From assembly GCA_014804695.1 (NCBI GenBank), contig JAAUZJ010000002.1, positions 16,603-80,602 of the forward strand: 64,000 bases of DNA. Direction: 5' to 3'. This stretch comes from Lachnospiraceae bacterium. Its GTDB lineage: Bacteria; Bacillota; Clostridia; Lachnospirales; Lachnospiraceae. The notes beneath the pieces were generated by a model. The model was not told the DNA's origin. It ran no database searches and saw nothing but the letters and a program-made list of their open reading frames with translations. Below are positions 1 to 8,702 of the stretch, piece after piece. Made by a program: the position numbers and the translations under genes. Every line of letters starts with the position of its first letter. Position 1 is the stretch's first letter.

Positions 1-1
1 T

Positions 2-1099
2 ATAGTTTTTGATACCGATAAAAAAAGAGATTATATTATTCTCGCTTGCTCGTTTATATGGTCCCTATATACGCTTCCAAGCAGTGTATACTTTGTGGTA
101 CCGCTATGTGTTATAGGCGGCGGTTTTCTGCTTATACAAAAGCGCACGAAGAAGTTTATCAAGCTTTTTGTTACAGCTATTATAAGCGCGGTATGTACGG
201 TGGGACTGTATACAATAATATGGCTGGCAATTGGCTCAAATCTGCTGTCCAAGGACGTAGAAAGTATATATTACGGAAACGGACATCTTTCAATTATTTT
301 ACATGCACCGTTTAAGGCAATCCTGACAGGAATACAGTATATGCTTGCAACTCCGTATATTCAGAGCGTGCCAAGAGAGGGTTATCTGCAACGCTTTGGA
401 ACATGGATCAAAGCCTTATTTGAAAACTACTACCCCGGCTTATCAGTGCCTTTAATACTGATTGTCTGTGTTGGCGTTATATTGATTATCGTAAGAGGAA
501 TTTATAAAAAGAGTATAGGTGAGTTTTTGCAGTGGTATCTGCTGCTATCATTTATACTTACGCCGCTTATGCTTATAATACAGGCAGCGCTGCCTTATTA
601 CAGGGTATTTTCTTTTTTTGCAATACCTGTGGCACTGCTTATTACGCTTATGAGTGTATGGCTTTCTGATTTAATTAAAAAGCCCGCAGTTACCTATATA
701 ATAACATGCGTTACGGGTACTGTATGTGTAGGACTGCTGCTTTTACCCCCGTACAGATGGCAGTACAGCGACAGGGAAGCTGCGATAGAAGACGCCTATG
801 AGCATCTTGATTTAAATAAAGAGGATATAATCTGTGTTACGGACTGCGACCAGGAATATCTGGTAAAATATCTTTTTGACAGTGAAAACATTACACGCAT
901 ACCGCAGGAAGCAGACTATATTATGTTTGATAATAAGCTGTTTTTGCCGGATAGTGAATTTTTATCGTTGGATTCTTATGCGGATGAGTGGAAATTATAT
1001 ATAAATTATGATGAAATTCCAAGGCAGTTCCTTGAAGAAGAGACTGAAGTTGTTTATGAAAATGACAGGTTTGTCGTTTTTAGAAATATAAATAGGTGA
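2..1099 (+). CDS. Polytopic membrane protein, 5'-truncated (glycosyltransferase-like, uncertain)
   Basis: The frame is open from the first bases of the window, so the true start lies upstream; 365 residues are visible. Six or more hydrophobic segments fill the first 250 residues, separated by short basic loops. The last 115 residues are soluble and acidic, and contain a stretch reading CVTDCDQEYL. This layout (many N-terminal membrane helices, a small C-terminal soluble domain) resembles the end of GT39-type or similar lipid-linked sugar transferases, but no catalytic motif lies in the visible part, so the function is open. It ends 55 bases before ilvD with no terminator visible between them. 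Confidence 0.6.
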   Translation: MVFDTDKKRDYIILACSFIWSLYTLPSSVYFVVPLCVIGGGFLLIQKRTKKFIKLFVTAIISAVCTVGLYTIIWLAIGSNLLSKDVESIYYGNGHLSIILHAPFKAILTGIQYMLATPYIQSVPREGYLQRFGTWIKALFENYYPGLSVPLILIVCVGVILIIVRGIYKKSIGEFLQWYLLLSFILTPLMLIIQAALPYYRVFSFFAIPVALLITLMSVWLSDLIKKPAVTYIITCVTGTVCVGLLLLPPYRWQYSDREAAIEDAYEHLDLNKEDIICVTDCDQEYLVKYLFDSENITRIPQEADYIMFDNKLFLPDSEFLSLDSYADEWKLYINYDEIPRQFLEEETEVVYENDRFVVFRNINR

Positions 1100-1154
1100 T
1101 TGTTAAGGTTATTCCAATGACCAGAACTGAGAAAATATAAAAGGAGAGATAAAC

Positions 1155-2819
1155 ATGAAAAGCGATAACGTAAAAAAAGGTATACAGCAGGCTCCTCACC
1201 GAAGCCTTTTCAATGCGCTCGGTTTTACGGAGGAAGAAATGAATAAACCTATGGTCGGCATAGTAAGCTCATATAATGAAATTGTACCCGGCCATATGAA
1301 TCTTGATAAAATTGTCAACGCAGTAAAGCTTGGCGTTGCAGAGGCAGGCGGTGTTCCGGTGGTATTTCCGGCGATTGCGGTATGTGACGGAATTGCAATG
1401 GGACATGTCGGCATGAAATATTCTCTTGTAACAAGGGATCTGATAGCAGATTCTACCGAGTGTATGGCGCTCGCACACCAGTTCGATGCGCTTGTAATGG
1501 TGCCTAACTGTGATAAAAACGTGCCCGGACTTTTGATGGCGGCGGCAAGAATTAACGTTCCTACCGTATTCGTATCAGGCGGCCCGATGTTAGCAGGCCA
1601 TGTAAAGGGGCAGAAGAGAAGTCTTTCTTCTATGTTTGAAGCGGTTGGTTCCCATGCGGCAGGTACTATGACAGAGGAAGAAGTAAGGGAATTTGAGGAA
1701 AAAGTATGTCCTACCTGCGGTTCATGTTCAGGTATGTATACCGCAAACTCCATGAACTGTCTTACAGAAGCCCTTGGAATGGGGCTTCGCGGCAACGGTA
1801 CGATTCCTGCGGTATATTCTGAAAGAATTAAGTTAGCTAAACATGCGGGTATGGCCGTTATGGAAATGTATAAGAAAAATATCAGACCAAGGGATATCAT
1901 GACTAAGGATGCAGTTTTGAATGCGCTTACCGTAGATATGGCGCTTGGCTGTTCAACCAACTCTATGCTGCATTTACCTGCAATTGCGCATGAAATAGGC
2001 TTTGATTTTGATATTGCTTTTGCAAATGATATAAGTGAGAAGACTCCTAATCTTTGCCATCTTGCACCGGCAGGTCCTACTTATATGGAGGATCTTAATG
2101 AAGCGGGCGGCGTTTATGCGGTTATGAAGGAACTTATGGACGCAGGACTTCTGAATACGGATTGTATGACCGTAACTGGAAAAACCGTAGGAGAAAATAT
2201 CAAAGATGCGGTAAATAAGAATCCTGAAGTTATAAGACCTCTTGACAACCCATATTCTAAGACAGGCGGCCTTGCGGTATTAAAAGGAAATCTGGCACCG
2301 GACGGAAGTGTTGTTAAGCGTTCGGCTGTTGTTGAGGAAATGATGGTACATGAAGGCCCGGCGCGAGTCTTTGATTGTGAGGAAGATGCGATTGAAGCAA
2401 TTAAGGGCGGTAAGATTGTGGCAGGAGATGTTGTAGTAATACGCTATGAAGGACCTAAGGGTGGTCCGGGTATGCGTGAGATGTTAAATCCTACCTCCGC
2501 TATTGCAGGAATGGGACTTGGCTCAAGTGTGGCGCTTATTACGGACGGTCGTTTCTCCGGTGCATCCAGAGGCGCATCCATAGGCCATGTTTCACCCGAA
2601 GCAGCAGTGGGCGGTCCTATTGCGCTGGTTGAAGAAGGTGATATTATCAGTATAAATATTCCTGAAATGAAGTTAGACGTAAAAGTTTCCGACGAAGAAA
2701 TGGCTGCAAGATTGGAAAAATGGCAGCCAAGAGAGCCGGAGGTTACAACCGGTTATCTTGCAAGATACCGCGAGCTTGTAACAAGCGGAAACAGGGGCGC
2801 GATTTTGATGTCTAAATAA
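1155..2819 (+). CDS. ilvD: Dihydroxy-acid dehydratase
   Basis: Catalyses dehydration of 2,3-dihydroxy acids to 2-keto acids, the penultimate shared step of valine and isoleucine synthesis. The 554 residues are full length. Cluster cysteines are visible at C119 (NCDKN) and in CPTCGSCSG (185-193). The N-terminal motif is VPGHMNL, where the [2Fe-2S] class has a cysteine; this points to the oxygen-sensitive [4Fe-4S] class, which fits an anaerobe (family knowledge plus inference). The start is set by AAAGGAGAG eight bases before the ATG. It is followed after 41 bases by ilvB, so the two are probably co-transcribed. Confidence 0.97.
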   Translation: MKSDNVKKGIQQAPHRSLFNALGFTEEEMNKPMVGIVSSYNEIVPGHMNLDKIVNAVKLGVAEAGGVPVVFPAIAVCDGIAMGHVGMKYSLVTRDLIADSTECMALAHQFDALVMVPNCDKNVPGLLMAAARINVPTVFVSGGPMLAGHVKGQKRSLSSMFEAVGSHAAGTMTEEEVREFEEKVCPTCGSCSGMYTANSMNCLTEALGMGLRGNGTIPAVYSERIKLAKHAGMAVMEMYKKNIRPRDIMTKDAVLNALTVDMALGCSTNSMLHLPAIAHEIGFDFDIAFANDISEKTPNLCHLAPAGPTYMEDLNEAGGVYAVMKELMDAGLLNTDCMTVTGKTVGENIKDAVNKNPEVIRPLDNPYSKTGGLAVLKGNLAPDGSVVKRSAVVEEMMVHEGPARVFDCEEDAIEAIKGGKIVAGDVVVIRYEGPKGGPGMREMLNPTSAIAGMGLGSSVALITDGRFSGASRGASIGHVSPEAAVGGPIALVEEGDIISINIPEMKLDVKVSDEEMAARLEKWQPREPEVTTGYLARYRELVTSGNRGAILMSK

Positions 2820-2860
2820 TTACCTATAGGCAATTGCTTAGTTTGAAAGGAGTAAAAGTA

Positions 2861-4540
2861 ATGATACTTACAGGTGCACAGATCGTTGTAGAATGTTTGA
2901 AGGAGCAGGGCGTAGATACGGTATTTGGCTATCCCGGCGGAACTATTTTAAATGTATATGATGAGCTGTATAAACATAGTAATGAAATAAATCATATTCT
3001 GACTTCCCATGAACAGGGAGCTGCACATGCGGCGGACGGATATGCACGTTCAACAGGTAAAGTGGGCGTGTGCCTTGCAACAAGCGGACCGGGTGCGACC
3101 AACTTAGTTACCGGAATTGCAACGGCATATATGGATTCCGTACCGATGGTGGCAATCACATGTAATGTTAATCTGCCTTTGCTCGGAAAAGATTCTTTTC
3201 AGGAGGTAGATATTGCGGGCGTGACCATGCCGATCACCAAACATGGATATATTGTAAAGGATGTAAATATTCTTGCCGATACGCTGCGTAAGGCATTTGC
3301 GATTGCAAGAAGCGGCCGTCCGGGCCCGGTGTTAGTAGACATTACCAAGGATGTGACAGCTAATAAGTGCGAATTTGACAATGCACCGATTGCAATATAC
3401 AGTAGAAAAATGAACGATACTTCGGCTGATGTTGAAAAAGCTTTAGAAGTGATAAGAGAAGCCAAGAAACCCTATATCTATGTAGGAGGCGGCGCTGTAA
3501 TCTCAGGTGCATATAATGAAGTAAGAGAGTTTGCAGCCAAAGTGGATGCGCCTGTCTGCGATACCTTAATGGGAAAAGGCGTATATGACGGACATGATGA
3601 GCTTTATACCGGAATGATAGGTATGCATGGAACCAAGACCTCTAATTTCGGCGTCAGCGAGTGTGACCTTTTAATAGCAATGGGCGCAAGATTTTCCGAC
3701 AGGGTAATAGGTAATCCTAAGAGGTTTGCGGAAAATGCCAAGGTACTTCAGATAGATATTGATGCCGCTGAAATTGATAAAAATATTCACACCGACGTAT
3801 CTATAGTAGGGGATTTGAAACGGGTACTAAAAGAGTTAAACGACAGGTTAGAGCAGCAGGATCATAAGGAATGGATTGAGCATATTGAGGATCTTAAAGA
3901 AAAATATCCGCTCAATTATGATGACTCAGCGTTATCCTGCCCGTATATAATAGAAGAACTTGACCGCATTACCGAGGGTAAGGCAATTATTACTACCGAC
4001 GTAGGCCAGCATCAGATGTGGGCGGCTCAGTACTATAAATATTCCAAACCGCGTACCTTCCTTTCATCGGGCGGACTCGGCACAATGGGATACGGCCTTG
4101 GCGCATGTATAGGTGCAAAAGTAGGTAACCCTGATAAAATATGCGTAAATATTGCGGGAGACGGCTGTTTTAGAATGAACATGAACGAGCTTGCGACCGC
4201 AAGCAGATATAATATCCCGATCATTCAGATCGTAATAAATAACCACGTGCTTGGAATGGTAAGGCAGTGGCAGACACTTTTCTATGAGAAAAGGTATTCA
4301 CAGACCGTACTCCGCGACAAGGTAGATTTTTGTAAAGTAGCGGAGGGACTTGGCTGTGAGGCAATACGTGTTACAACCAAGGAAGAGGTTGCACCTGCAA
4401 TTGAAAAAGCATTAGCGCTTAAGGCTCCCGTACTGATAGACTGCGTTATACCAGAGGATGACAAGGTATTTCCGATGGTGCCGGCGGGGGCTCCGATAAG
4501 TGATGCCTTTGATGCGCATGATTTGGAGAAGCAATCTTAG
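2861..4540 (+). CDS. ilvB: Acetolactate synthase, large (catalytic) subunit
   Basis: Thiamine-diphosphate enzyme that condenses pyruvate with pyruvate or 2-ketobutyrate, the first shared step of branched-chain amino acid synthesis. The 559 residues show the N-terminal SHEQGAAHAADGYAR segment with the catalytic glutamate, a central FAD-type domain, and the C-terminal TPP motif running from GDG (about residue 434) to NN. An in-frame TTG at 2834 gives a longer frame, but AAAGGAG (2847-2853) sits correctly for the ATG at 2861. No ilvN regulatory subunit gene follows; the next gene is a cell-wall enzyme. Confidence 0.95.
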   Translation: MILTGAQIVVECLKEQGVDTVFGYPGGTILNVYDELYKHSNEINHILTSHEQGAAHAADGYARSTGKVGVCLATSGPGATNLVTGIATAYMDSVPMVAITCNVNLPLLGKDSFQEVDIAGVTMPITKHGYIVKDVNILADTLRKAFAIARSGRPGPVLVDITKDVTANKCEFDNAPIAIYSRKMNDTSADVEKALEVIREAKKPYIYVGGGAVISGAYNEVREFAAKVDAPVCDTLMGKGVYDGHDELYTGMIGMHGTKTSNFGVSECDLLIAMGARFSDRVIGNPKRFAENAKVLQIDIDAAEIDKNIHTDVSIVGDLKRVLKELNDRLEQQDHKEWIEHIEDLKEKYPLNYDDSALSCPYIIEELDRITEGKAIITTDVGQHQMWAAQYYKYSKPRTFLSSGGLGTMGYGLGACIGAKVGNPDKICVNIAGDGCFRMNMNELATASRYNIPIIQIVINNHVLGMVRQWQTLFYEKRYSQTVLRDKVDFCKVAEGLGCEAIRVTTKEEVAPAIEKALALKAPVLIDCVIPEDDKVFPMVPAGAPISDAFDAHDLEKQS

Positions 4541-4592
4541 TATAATTTAGGAATATAATAATAATTGAAATAAGAATTAACCGGAAGTTTGT

Positions 4593-5990
4593 ATGAAAAA
4601 GAGTGCATATAGAAAAGTAATTATTTTGTTTTTTATAGTTATAGCTCAGTTTTTGATAGCTTATATCGGGCTTGCGTTTTATTACCGGAATGCTTTTGAG
4701 TACGGAACATGGATAAACGGAGTCTATTGTACCGGCAAAAGTATTGAGGAAGTTAATAAGGATCTGTCTGATAAGTTTGAGTATGAGGGCATTACCATTT
4801 ATGACAGAGATCAGAATGCATACCAGATAACGGCTGGCGAAATTGATTATCAATATGATTTTACAGGGGCACTTGAGCTGTATCTGGATATGCAGAATTC
4901 GTGGCTGTGGGTAGACTGTCTGTGGAAGGTAAGAAATGATGAGCTAAAGCCCGCCACAATCTATGATGATCAGGCCTTCGAAGAATGTTTTAATAATATG
5001 TCTTTTATTTCACAAGGGGAAAAAGAAGACGGAAGGTTTGAAATCGTAAAGACTGATAACGGATATGAGCTGGTAGATGAAAGACGCGGCCTGCTTGATA
5101 TAGACGCGGCAAAACGTTTGGTAGAAGCAGCCGTAAAAGACGCTGAATCTTGCATCAATTTGGAAGAAGAAGGCTGCTATTATGATATGGAGCTTACTGA
5201 TGAAATGCAGGCTGTCTTAAATGAATGGGAACTTGTTAAAGCTTTTCAGGATTGCCATATTGTGTATCAGATAGGTGATGATAAGATACCTGTGGATGCT
5301 TCGGTTGTGTGTGACTGGATTTTATTAGAAGAGGACGGAAGTTTTGCTCTGGATAAAAAAGGTAAGCTACAGTTAAGGGAAAATGCAGTTGAGGAGTTTA
5401 TTGACAAGCTGGCCGATGAATATGATACAGTGGGGAAAACCAGATATTTTATGTCAACCAGAGGTGATGTCGTAGAAGTAGAGGGCGGCATATATGGCAA
5501 TCAGCTTGATAAAGAGACGGAAGCAGCATATTTGACAGAGGCTTTTATAAAAAAAGCAGACGAAGTACATACTCCCGCCTATTCACAGACTGCAAAGCAG
5601 CAGGGCGAGGACGATATCGGAAACACATATCTGGAAATAGATATGACGCAGCAGATGATGTACTATTATCTGAACGGTAAGTTAGAAGTCGAGACGCCGA
5701 TCGTGACAGGAAATACATCAAGGCGGATGGGAACACCGTCCGGAGTTAACTATGTGTATCTAAAGCAGACTGACCGCATCTTACGGGGCGAAGGTTATGC
5801 TTCCCATGTTAATTTCTGGATGCCTGTAAAAGGCAACATCGGAATCCACGACGCAGCATGGCGCAGTACATATGGCGGACAAATATACCAGACCAACGGT
5901 TCGCATGGCTGCATCAACACCCCATACGATGCTATGACTAAGATATATGATATGGTAGAAGTGGGGACACCGGTTGTGATGTTCTATTAA
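4593..5990 (+). CDS. L,D-transpeptidase (YkuD) with N-terminal membrane anchor
   Basis: Cell-wall cross-linking enzyme expected to work outside the membrane. The 465 residues begin with a short basic segment and one membrane helix (about 8-32). Residues 40-310 hold a region like the PG_binding_4 domains common in clostridial L,D-transpeptidases. The YkuD catalytic domain occupies about 345-465. The catalytic signature is complete: an upstream histidine in IGIHDAAW, then SHGCIN with the nucleophile at C440. The ribosome site is weak (CCGGAAG before the ATG). It ends at the edge of the structured element at 5991. Confidence 0.92.
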   Translation: MKKSAYRKVIILFFIVIAQFLIAYIGLAFYYRNAFEYGTWINGVYCTGKSIEEVNKDLSDKFEYEGITIYDRDQNAYQITAGEIDYQYDFTGALELYLDMQNSWLWVDCLWKVRNDELKPATIYDDQAFEECFNNMSFISQGEKEDGRFEIVKTDNGYELVDERRGLLDIDAAKRLVEAAVKDAESCINLEEEGCYYDMELTDEMQAVLNEWELVKAFQDCHIVYQIGDDKIPVDASVVCDWILLEEDGSFALDKKGKLQLRENAVEEFIDKLADEYDTVGKTRYFMSTRGDVVEVEGGIYGNQLDKETEAAYLTEAFIKKADEVHTPAYSQTAKQQGEDDIGNTYLEIDMTQQMMYYYLNGKLEVETPIVTGNTSRRMGTPSGVNYVYLKQTDRILRGEGYASHVNFWMPVKGNIGIHDAAWRSTYGGQIYQTNGSHGCINTPYDAMTKIYDMVEVGTPVVMFY

Positions 5991-6143
5991 AGTTCAGCCA
6001 GACCGAATTTGTCTGGAAAATCATGCTTGCATGAATTTTACAGACGAATGAAGGTCTGAGGGAACGCCCGTTTATGAGCAAAAAGAGCTGCGAAGCAGCG
6101 GAAAGCGCTGTAAGCGCGTTTTGCGAATGGCGTGGGCTGAACT
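5991..6143 (+). ncRNA. Candidate structured RNA or palindromic repeat closed by a 9-bp stem
   Basis: The outer arms 5991-5999 (AGTTCAGCC) and 6135-6143 (GGCTGAACT) are perfectly complementary. Between them lie several local hairpins: CAGAC/GTCTG at 5999-6015, TCATG/CATGA at 6021-6034, CAGAC/GTCTG at 6041-6058, GCTGC-GAA-GCAGC at 6087-6099 and GCGCT/AGCGC at 6105-6117. The first and third hairpins use the same stem sequence. There is no ORF and no long T-run after it. It does not match a riboswitch class I recognise. It could be a structured 3' UTR, a trans-acting RNA, or a non-autonomous palindromic repeat. Confidence 0.45.
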
Positions 6144-6323
6144 GTTGCAGTATATTATTAAATTTTGTGTTTACAACTTATAAACAAATAAACATTAGAT
6201 TAGAATCTTGACGAAACCCCATGTTATATGTAAAATATTTTGTGGTTTGAATAAATTTTAACAAAGCATTTATTTAAGTAATATAAATCTATAGAAAAAA
6301 ATTACGACTGGAGGAGTAAAAAA
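6144..6323. other. serC upstream region
   Basis: AT-rich stretch between the structured element and serC. It holds the serC promoter (6208-6236), an untranslated leader of about 80 bases with no strong hairpin, and the ribosome site GGAGGAG just before the GTG start. Nothing else is seen. Confidence 0.5.
6208..6236 (+). promoter_or_regulatory. Sigma-A type promoter of serC
   Basis: TTGACG (6208-6213), a 17-base spacer and TAAAAT (6231-6236), close to consensus. Predicted initiation near 6243, about 80 bases before serC. Confidence 0.7.
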
Positions 6324-7406
6324 GTGGCTAGAGTATATAATTTTTCGGCAGGTCCCGCGGTTCTGCCCGAAGAAGTACTAAAAGAAGCAGCAGATGAGAT
6401 GTTAGACTATAAGGGCAGCGGTATGTCCGTTATGGAGATGAGCCATCGTTCTAAGGTGTATGATACCATTATCAAAGAGGCTGAGGCCGACCTTAGAACA
6501 TTATTAAATATTCCCGACAACTATAAGGTATTATTTTTACAGGGCGGTGCAAGCTTAGTTTTTGCCTCAGTTCCGATGAACCTTATGAAAAACCGTAAGG
6601 CAGGCTATATTTTAACAGGCCAGTGGGCAAAAAAAGCGTTTGCGGAAGCTAAAATATACGGAGAAGCGGTAGAACTTGCATCTTCCGCCGATAAGACCTT
6701 TTCATATATTCCGGACTGCTCGGATTTACCTATTACTGACGATATGGACTATGTTTATATCTGCGAAAACAATACGATTTATGGAACCAAATTCCATACG
6801 CTTCCGGATACCAAAGGTAAAATCCTGGTTTCCGATGTTTCATCCTGCTTCTTATCTGAGCCTATGGATGTGACTAAGTACGGTCTGGTATACGCAGGCG
6901 TTCAGAAAAACGTAGGGCCTGCAGGCGTACAGGTTGTGATCATCAGGGAAGACCTTATTACGGATGATGTACTTGAGGGAACTCCTACCATGATGAAATA
7001 TAAGATTCATGCAGACAATGATTCATTATATAATACCCCGCCGTGCTATGGTATTTATATCTGTGGAAAAGTATTTAAATGGCTGCTTAAGATGGGCGGT
7101 CTTAGTGCAATGAAGGAGATAAACGAGAAAAAGGCTAAAATTTTATATGATTTCCTGGATGAAAGCAGCTTATTTAAGGGAACCGTAAGAAAAGAAGACC
7201 GTTCTCTTATGAATGTTCCGTTTGTTACAGGAAATGATGAAATGGATGCGAAATTTATTAAAGAGGCGACTGAGGCTGGCTTTGTCAATCTGAAAGGACA
7301 CCGCAGCGTAGGCGGTATGCGTGCAAGTATTTACAATGCAATGCCGATTGAAGGAGTAGAGAAGTTAGTTGAGTTTATGAAAGAATTTGAGAAGAACAAT
7401 AAATAG
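6324..7406 (+). CDS. serC: Phosphoserine aminotransferase
   Basis: PLP enzyme converting 3-phosphohydroxypyruvate to phosphoserine in serine synthesis. The 360 residues show the N-terminal FSAGPAVLP motif, QGGAS for phosphate binding, and the PLP lysine in YAGVQKNVGPAG. The start is GTG with GGAGGAG (6311-6317) correctly placed. It is followed after 46 bases by serA. The stop codon TAG abuts a degenerate copy of the dispersed hairpin repeat (7406-7432). Confidence 0.97.
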   Translation: MARVYNFSAGPAVLPEEVLKEAADEMLDYKGSGMSVMEMSHRSKVYDTIIKEAEADLRTLLNIPDNYKVLFLQGGASLVFASVPMNLMKNRKAGYILTGQWAKKAFAEAKIYGEAVELASSADKTFSYIPDCSDLPITDDMDYVYICENNTIYGTKFHTLPDTKGKILVSDVSSCFLSEPMDVTKYGLVYAGVQKNVGPAGVQVVIIREDLITDDVLEGTPTMMKYKIHADNDSLYNTPPCYGIYICGKVFKWLLKMGGLSAMKEINEKKAKILYDFLDESSLFKGTVRKEDRSLMNVPFVTGNDEMDAKFIKEATEAGFVNLKGHRSVGGMRASIYNAMPIEGVEKLVEFMKEFEKNNK

Positions 7407-7432
7407 GGCGAATAATAAATTTTTTACCCGCG
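7406..7432 (+). repeat. Degenerate copy of the two-hairpin intergenic repeat (first hairpin only)
   Basis: Matches 24 of 27 positions of the first hairpin of the copies at 14828, 28882 and 30315 (GGG, T/A-rich loop, CCCGCG). The second hairpin is missing. It lies between serC and serA and overlaps the serC stop. Confidence 0.6.
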
Positions 7433-7452
7433 AAAAAGAAAAGAGGATAAAA

Positions 7453-8616
7453 ATGTTTAAGTATCATTGTTTAAATCCTATCTCTGCGGTAGGGATTGAG
7501 AAGTTCAGTACGAATTATGAAAAGACAGAAAATGTAACAGAAGCAGATGGTATTCTGGTAAGAAGTGCAGCAATGCATGATATGGAGCTGCCGGGTAATC
7601 TGCTTGCGATTGCAAGAGCAGGTGCAGGTGTCAACAATATTCCGGTGGATAAATGTGCAGAGAAAGGAATCGTTGTTTTTAACACGCCCGGTGCAAATGC
7701 AAACGGCGTAAAGGAGCTTGTAATTGCCGCTATGTTTCTTGCTTCAAGAGATGTGGTAGGCGGAATCGAGTGGGTGGCTGCCAATAAGGATGATGAAAAT
7801 ATAGCAAAGGATGCCGAGAAGGCTAAGAAGAACTTTGCAGGAACCGAAATTCAGGATAAGAAGTTAGGTATCATAGGTCTTGGTGCGATCGGGGTTAAGG
7901 TTGCCAATGTTGCAAAGCATCTAGGAATGGAAGTGTATGGATATGATCCGTATGTTTCAGTAGACGCCGCATGGAATCTAAGCCGCGATGTAAAGCATGT
8001 TCTTAATGTAGATGAAATTTATGAGAACTGTGACATAATAACTATTCATGTGCCGCTTATGGATTCAACCAAAGGGATGATCAATAAGGATGCCGTAGAC
8101 AAAATGAAGGACGGCGTAATCTTACTTAATTTTGCAAGAGACCTGCTTGTAGACGAGAAGGTTGTTTTGGACGGAATTAAAGCAGGAAAAATACGTAAAT
8201 ACGTATCTGATTTTCCGAACCCTACAACCGCAGGACAAGAGGGCTGTATCGTAATTCCCCATTTGGGCGCATCTACGGAAGAATCAGAAGACAACTGTGC
8301 TAAGATGGCGGTTAAACAGATGATGGATTATCTGGAAAACGGTAATATCATTAACAGCGTAAACTATCCTAAGTGTGACATGGGCGTATGCACCCAGGCA
8401 GGACGTGTTGCTATTTTCCATAAGAACGTTGCCAATATGATCACTAAGTTTTCGGCATGTTTTGGTGATAACGGTATTAACATTACTGATATGACTAATA
8501 AATCCATGGGCGAAGTTGCTTATACAATGCTTGATATTGAAACTCCGGCGTCTGAGGATATAATAAAGAAACTTGAATCTATCGAAGGCGTGTTCCGCGT
8601 AAGAGTAATTAAATAG
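7453..8616 (+). CDS. serA: D-3-phosphoglycerate dehydrogenase
   Basis: First enzyme of serine synthesis, oxidising 3-phosphoglycerate with NAD. The frame is open upstream to 7387 but the extra residues come from the repeat; GAGG at 7443-7446 and similarity to the family fix the ATG at 7453, giving 387 residues. The NAD Rossmann motif GLGAIG lies near residue 140. The catalytic arginine is in NFARDLLVD and the histidine in IPHLGAST. A C-terminal ACT domain (about 318-387) suggests serine feedback control. It forms an operon with serC. Confidence 0.95.
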   Translation: MFKYHCLNPISAVGIEKFSTNYEKTENVTEADGILVRSAAMHDMELPGNLLAIARAGAGVNNIPVDKCAEKGIVVFNTPGANANGVKELVIAAMFLASRDVVGGIEWVAANKDDENIAKDAEKAKKNFAGTEIQDKKLGIIGLGAIGVKVANVAKHLGMEVYGYDPYVSVDAAWNLSRDVKHVLNVDEIYENCDIITIHVPLMDSTKGMINKDAVDKMKDGVILLNFARDLLVDEKVVLDGIKAGKIRKYVSDFPNPTTAGQEGCIVIPHLGASTEESEDNCAKMAVKQMMDYLENGNIINSVNYPKCDMGVCTQAGRVAIFHKNVANMITKFSACFGDNGINITDMTNKSMGEVAYTMLDIETPASEDIIKKLESIEGVFRVRVIK

Positions 8617-8640
8617 TCCTACAGATGTTGTCGCAATTGT

Positions 8641-8699
8641 ACTCTCCTTTTTTGGCTATGTTCATATAATATAGCATAGGAAAAAAGGAGAGTTTTTTA
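8641..8699 (+). promoter_or_regulatory. Terminator-like hairpin that contains the ribosome binding site of the next gene
   Basis: A perfect 13-bp stem, 8641-8653 with 8681-8693, is followed by a T-run (8693-8698) and three bases later by the ATG at 8703. The 3' arm carries AAGGAGAG, the only Shine-Dalgarno for that gene, so the folded RNA would both terminate serA transcription and hide the ribosome site. The loop contains CATATAAT (8663-8670), a possible -10 element. Transcripts starting inside the loop would lack the 5' arm and be translatable; this is inference. Confidence 0.7.
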
Positions 8700-8702
8700 T
8701 TT

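Noticed and set aside
1100..1154. T-box or attenuator before ilvD
   Set aside because: Only 55 bases, without a T-box sequence or a terminator hairpin.
1196..1960. 254-residue open frame on the minus strand opposite ilvD
   Set aside because: No ribosome site, low-complexity composition typical of an antisense shadow, and ilvD is certain on the other strand.
8663..8670. SigE/SigK-type sporulation promoter before the SleC-like gene
   Set aside because: CATATAAT fits a mother-cell -10, but no matching -35 is found at the right distance, so it is mentioned only as a possibility.
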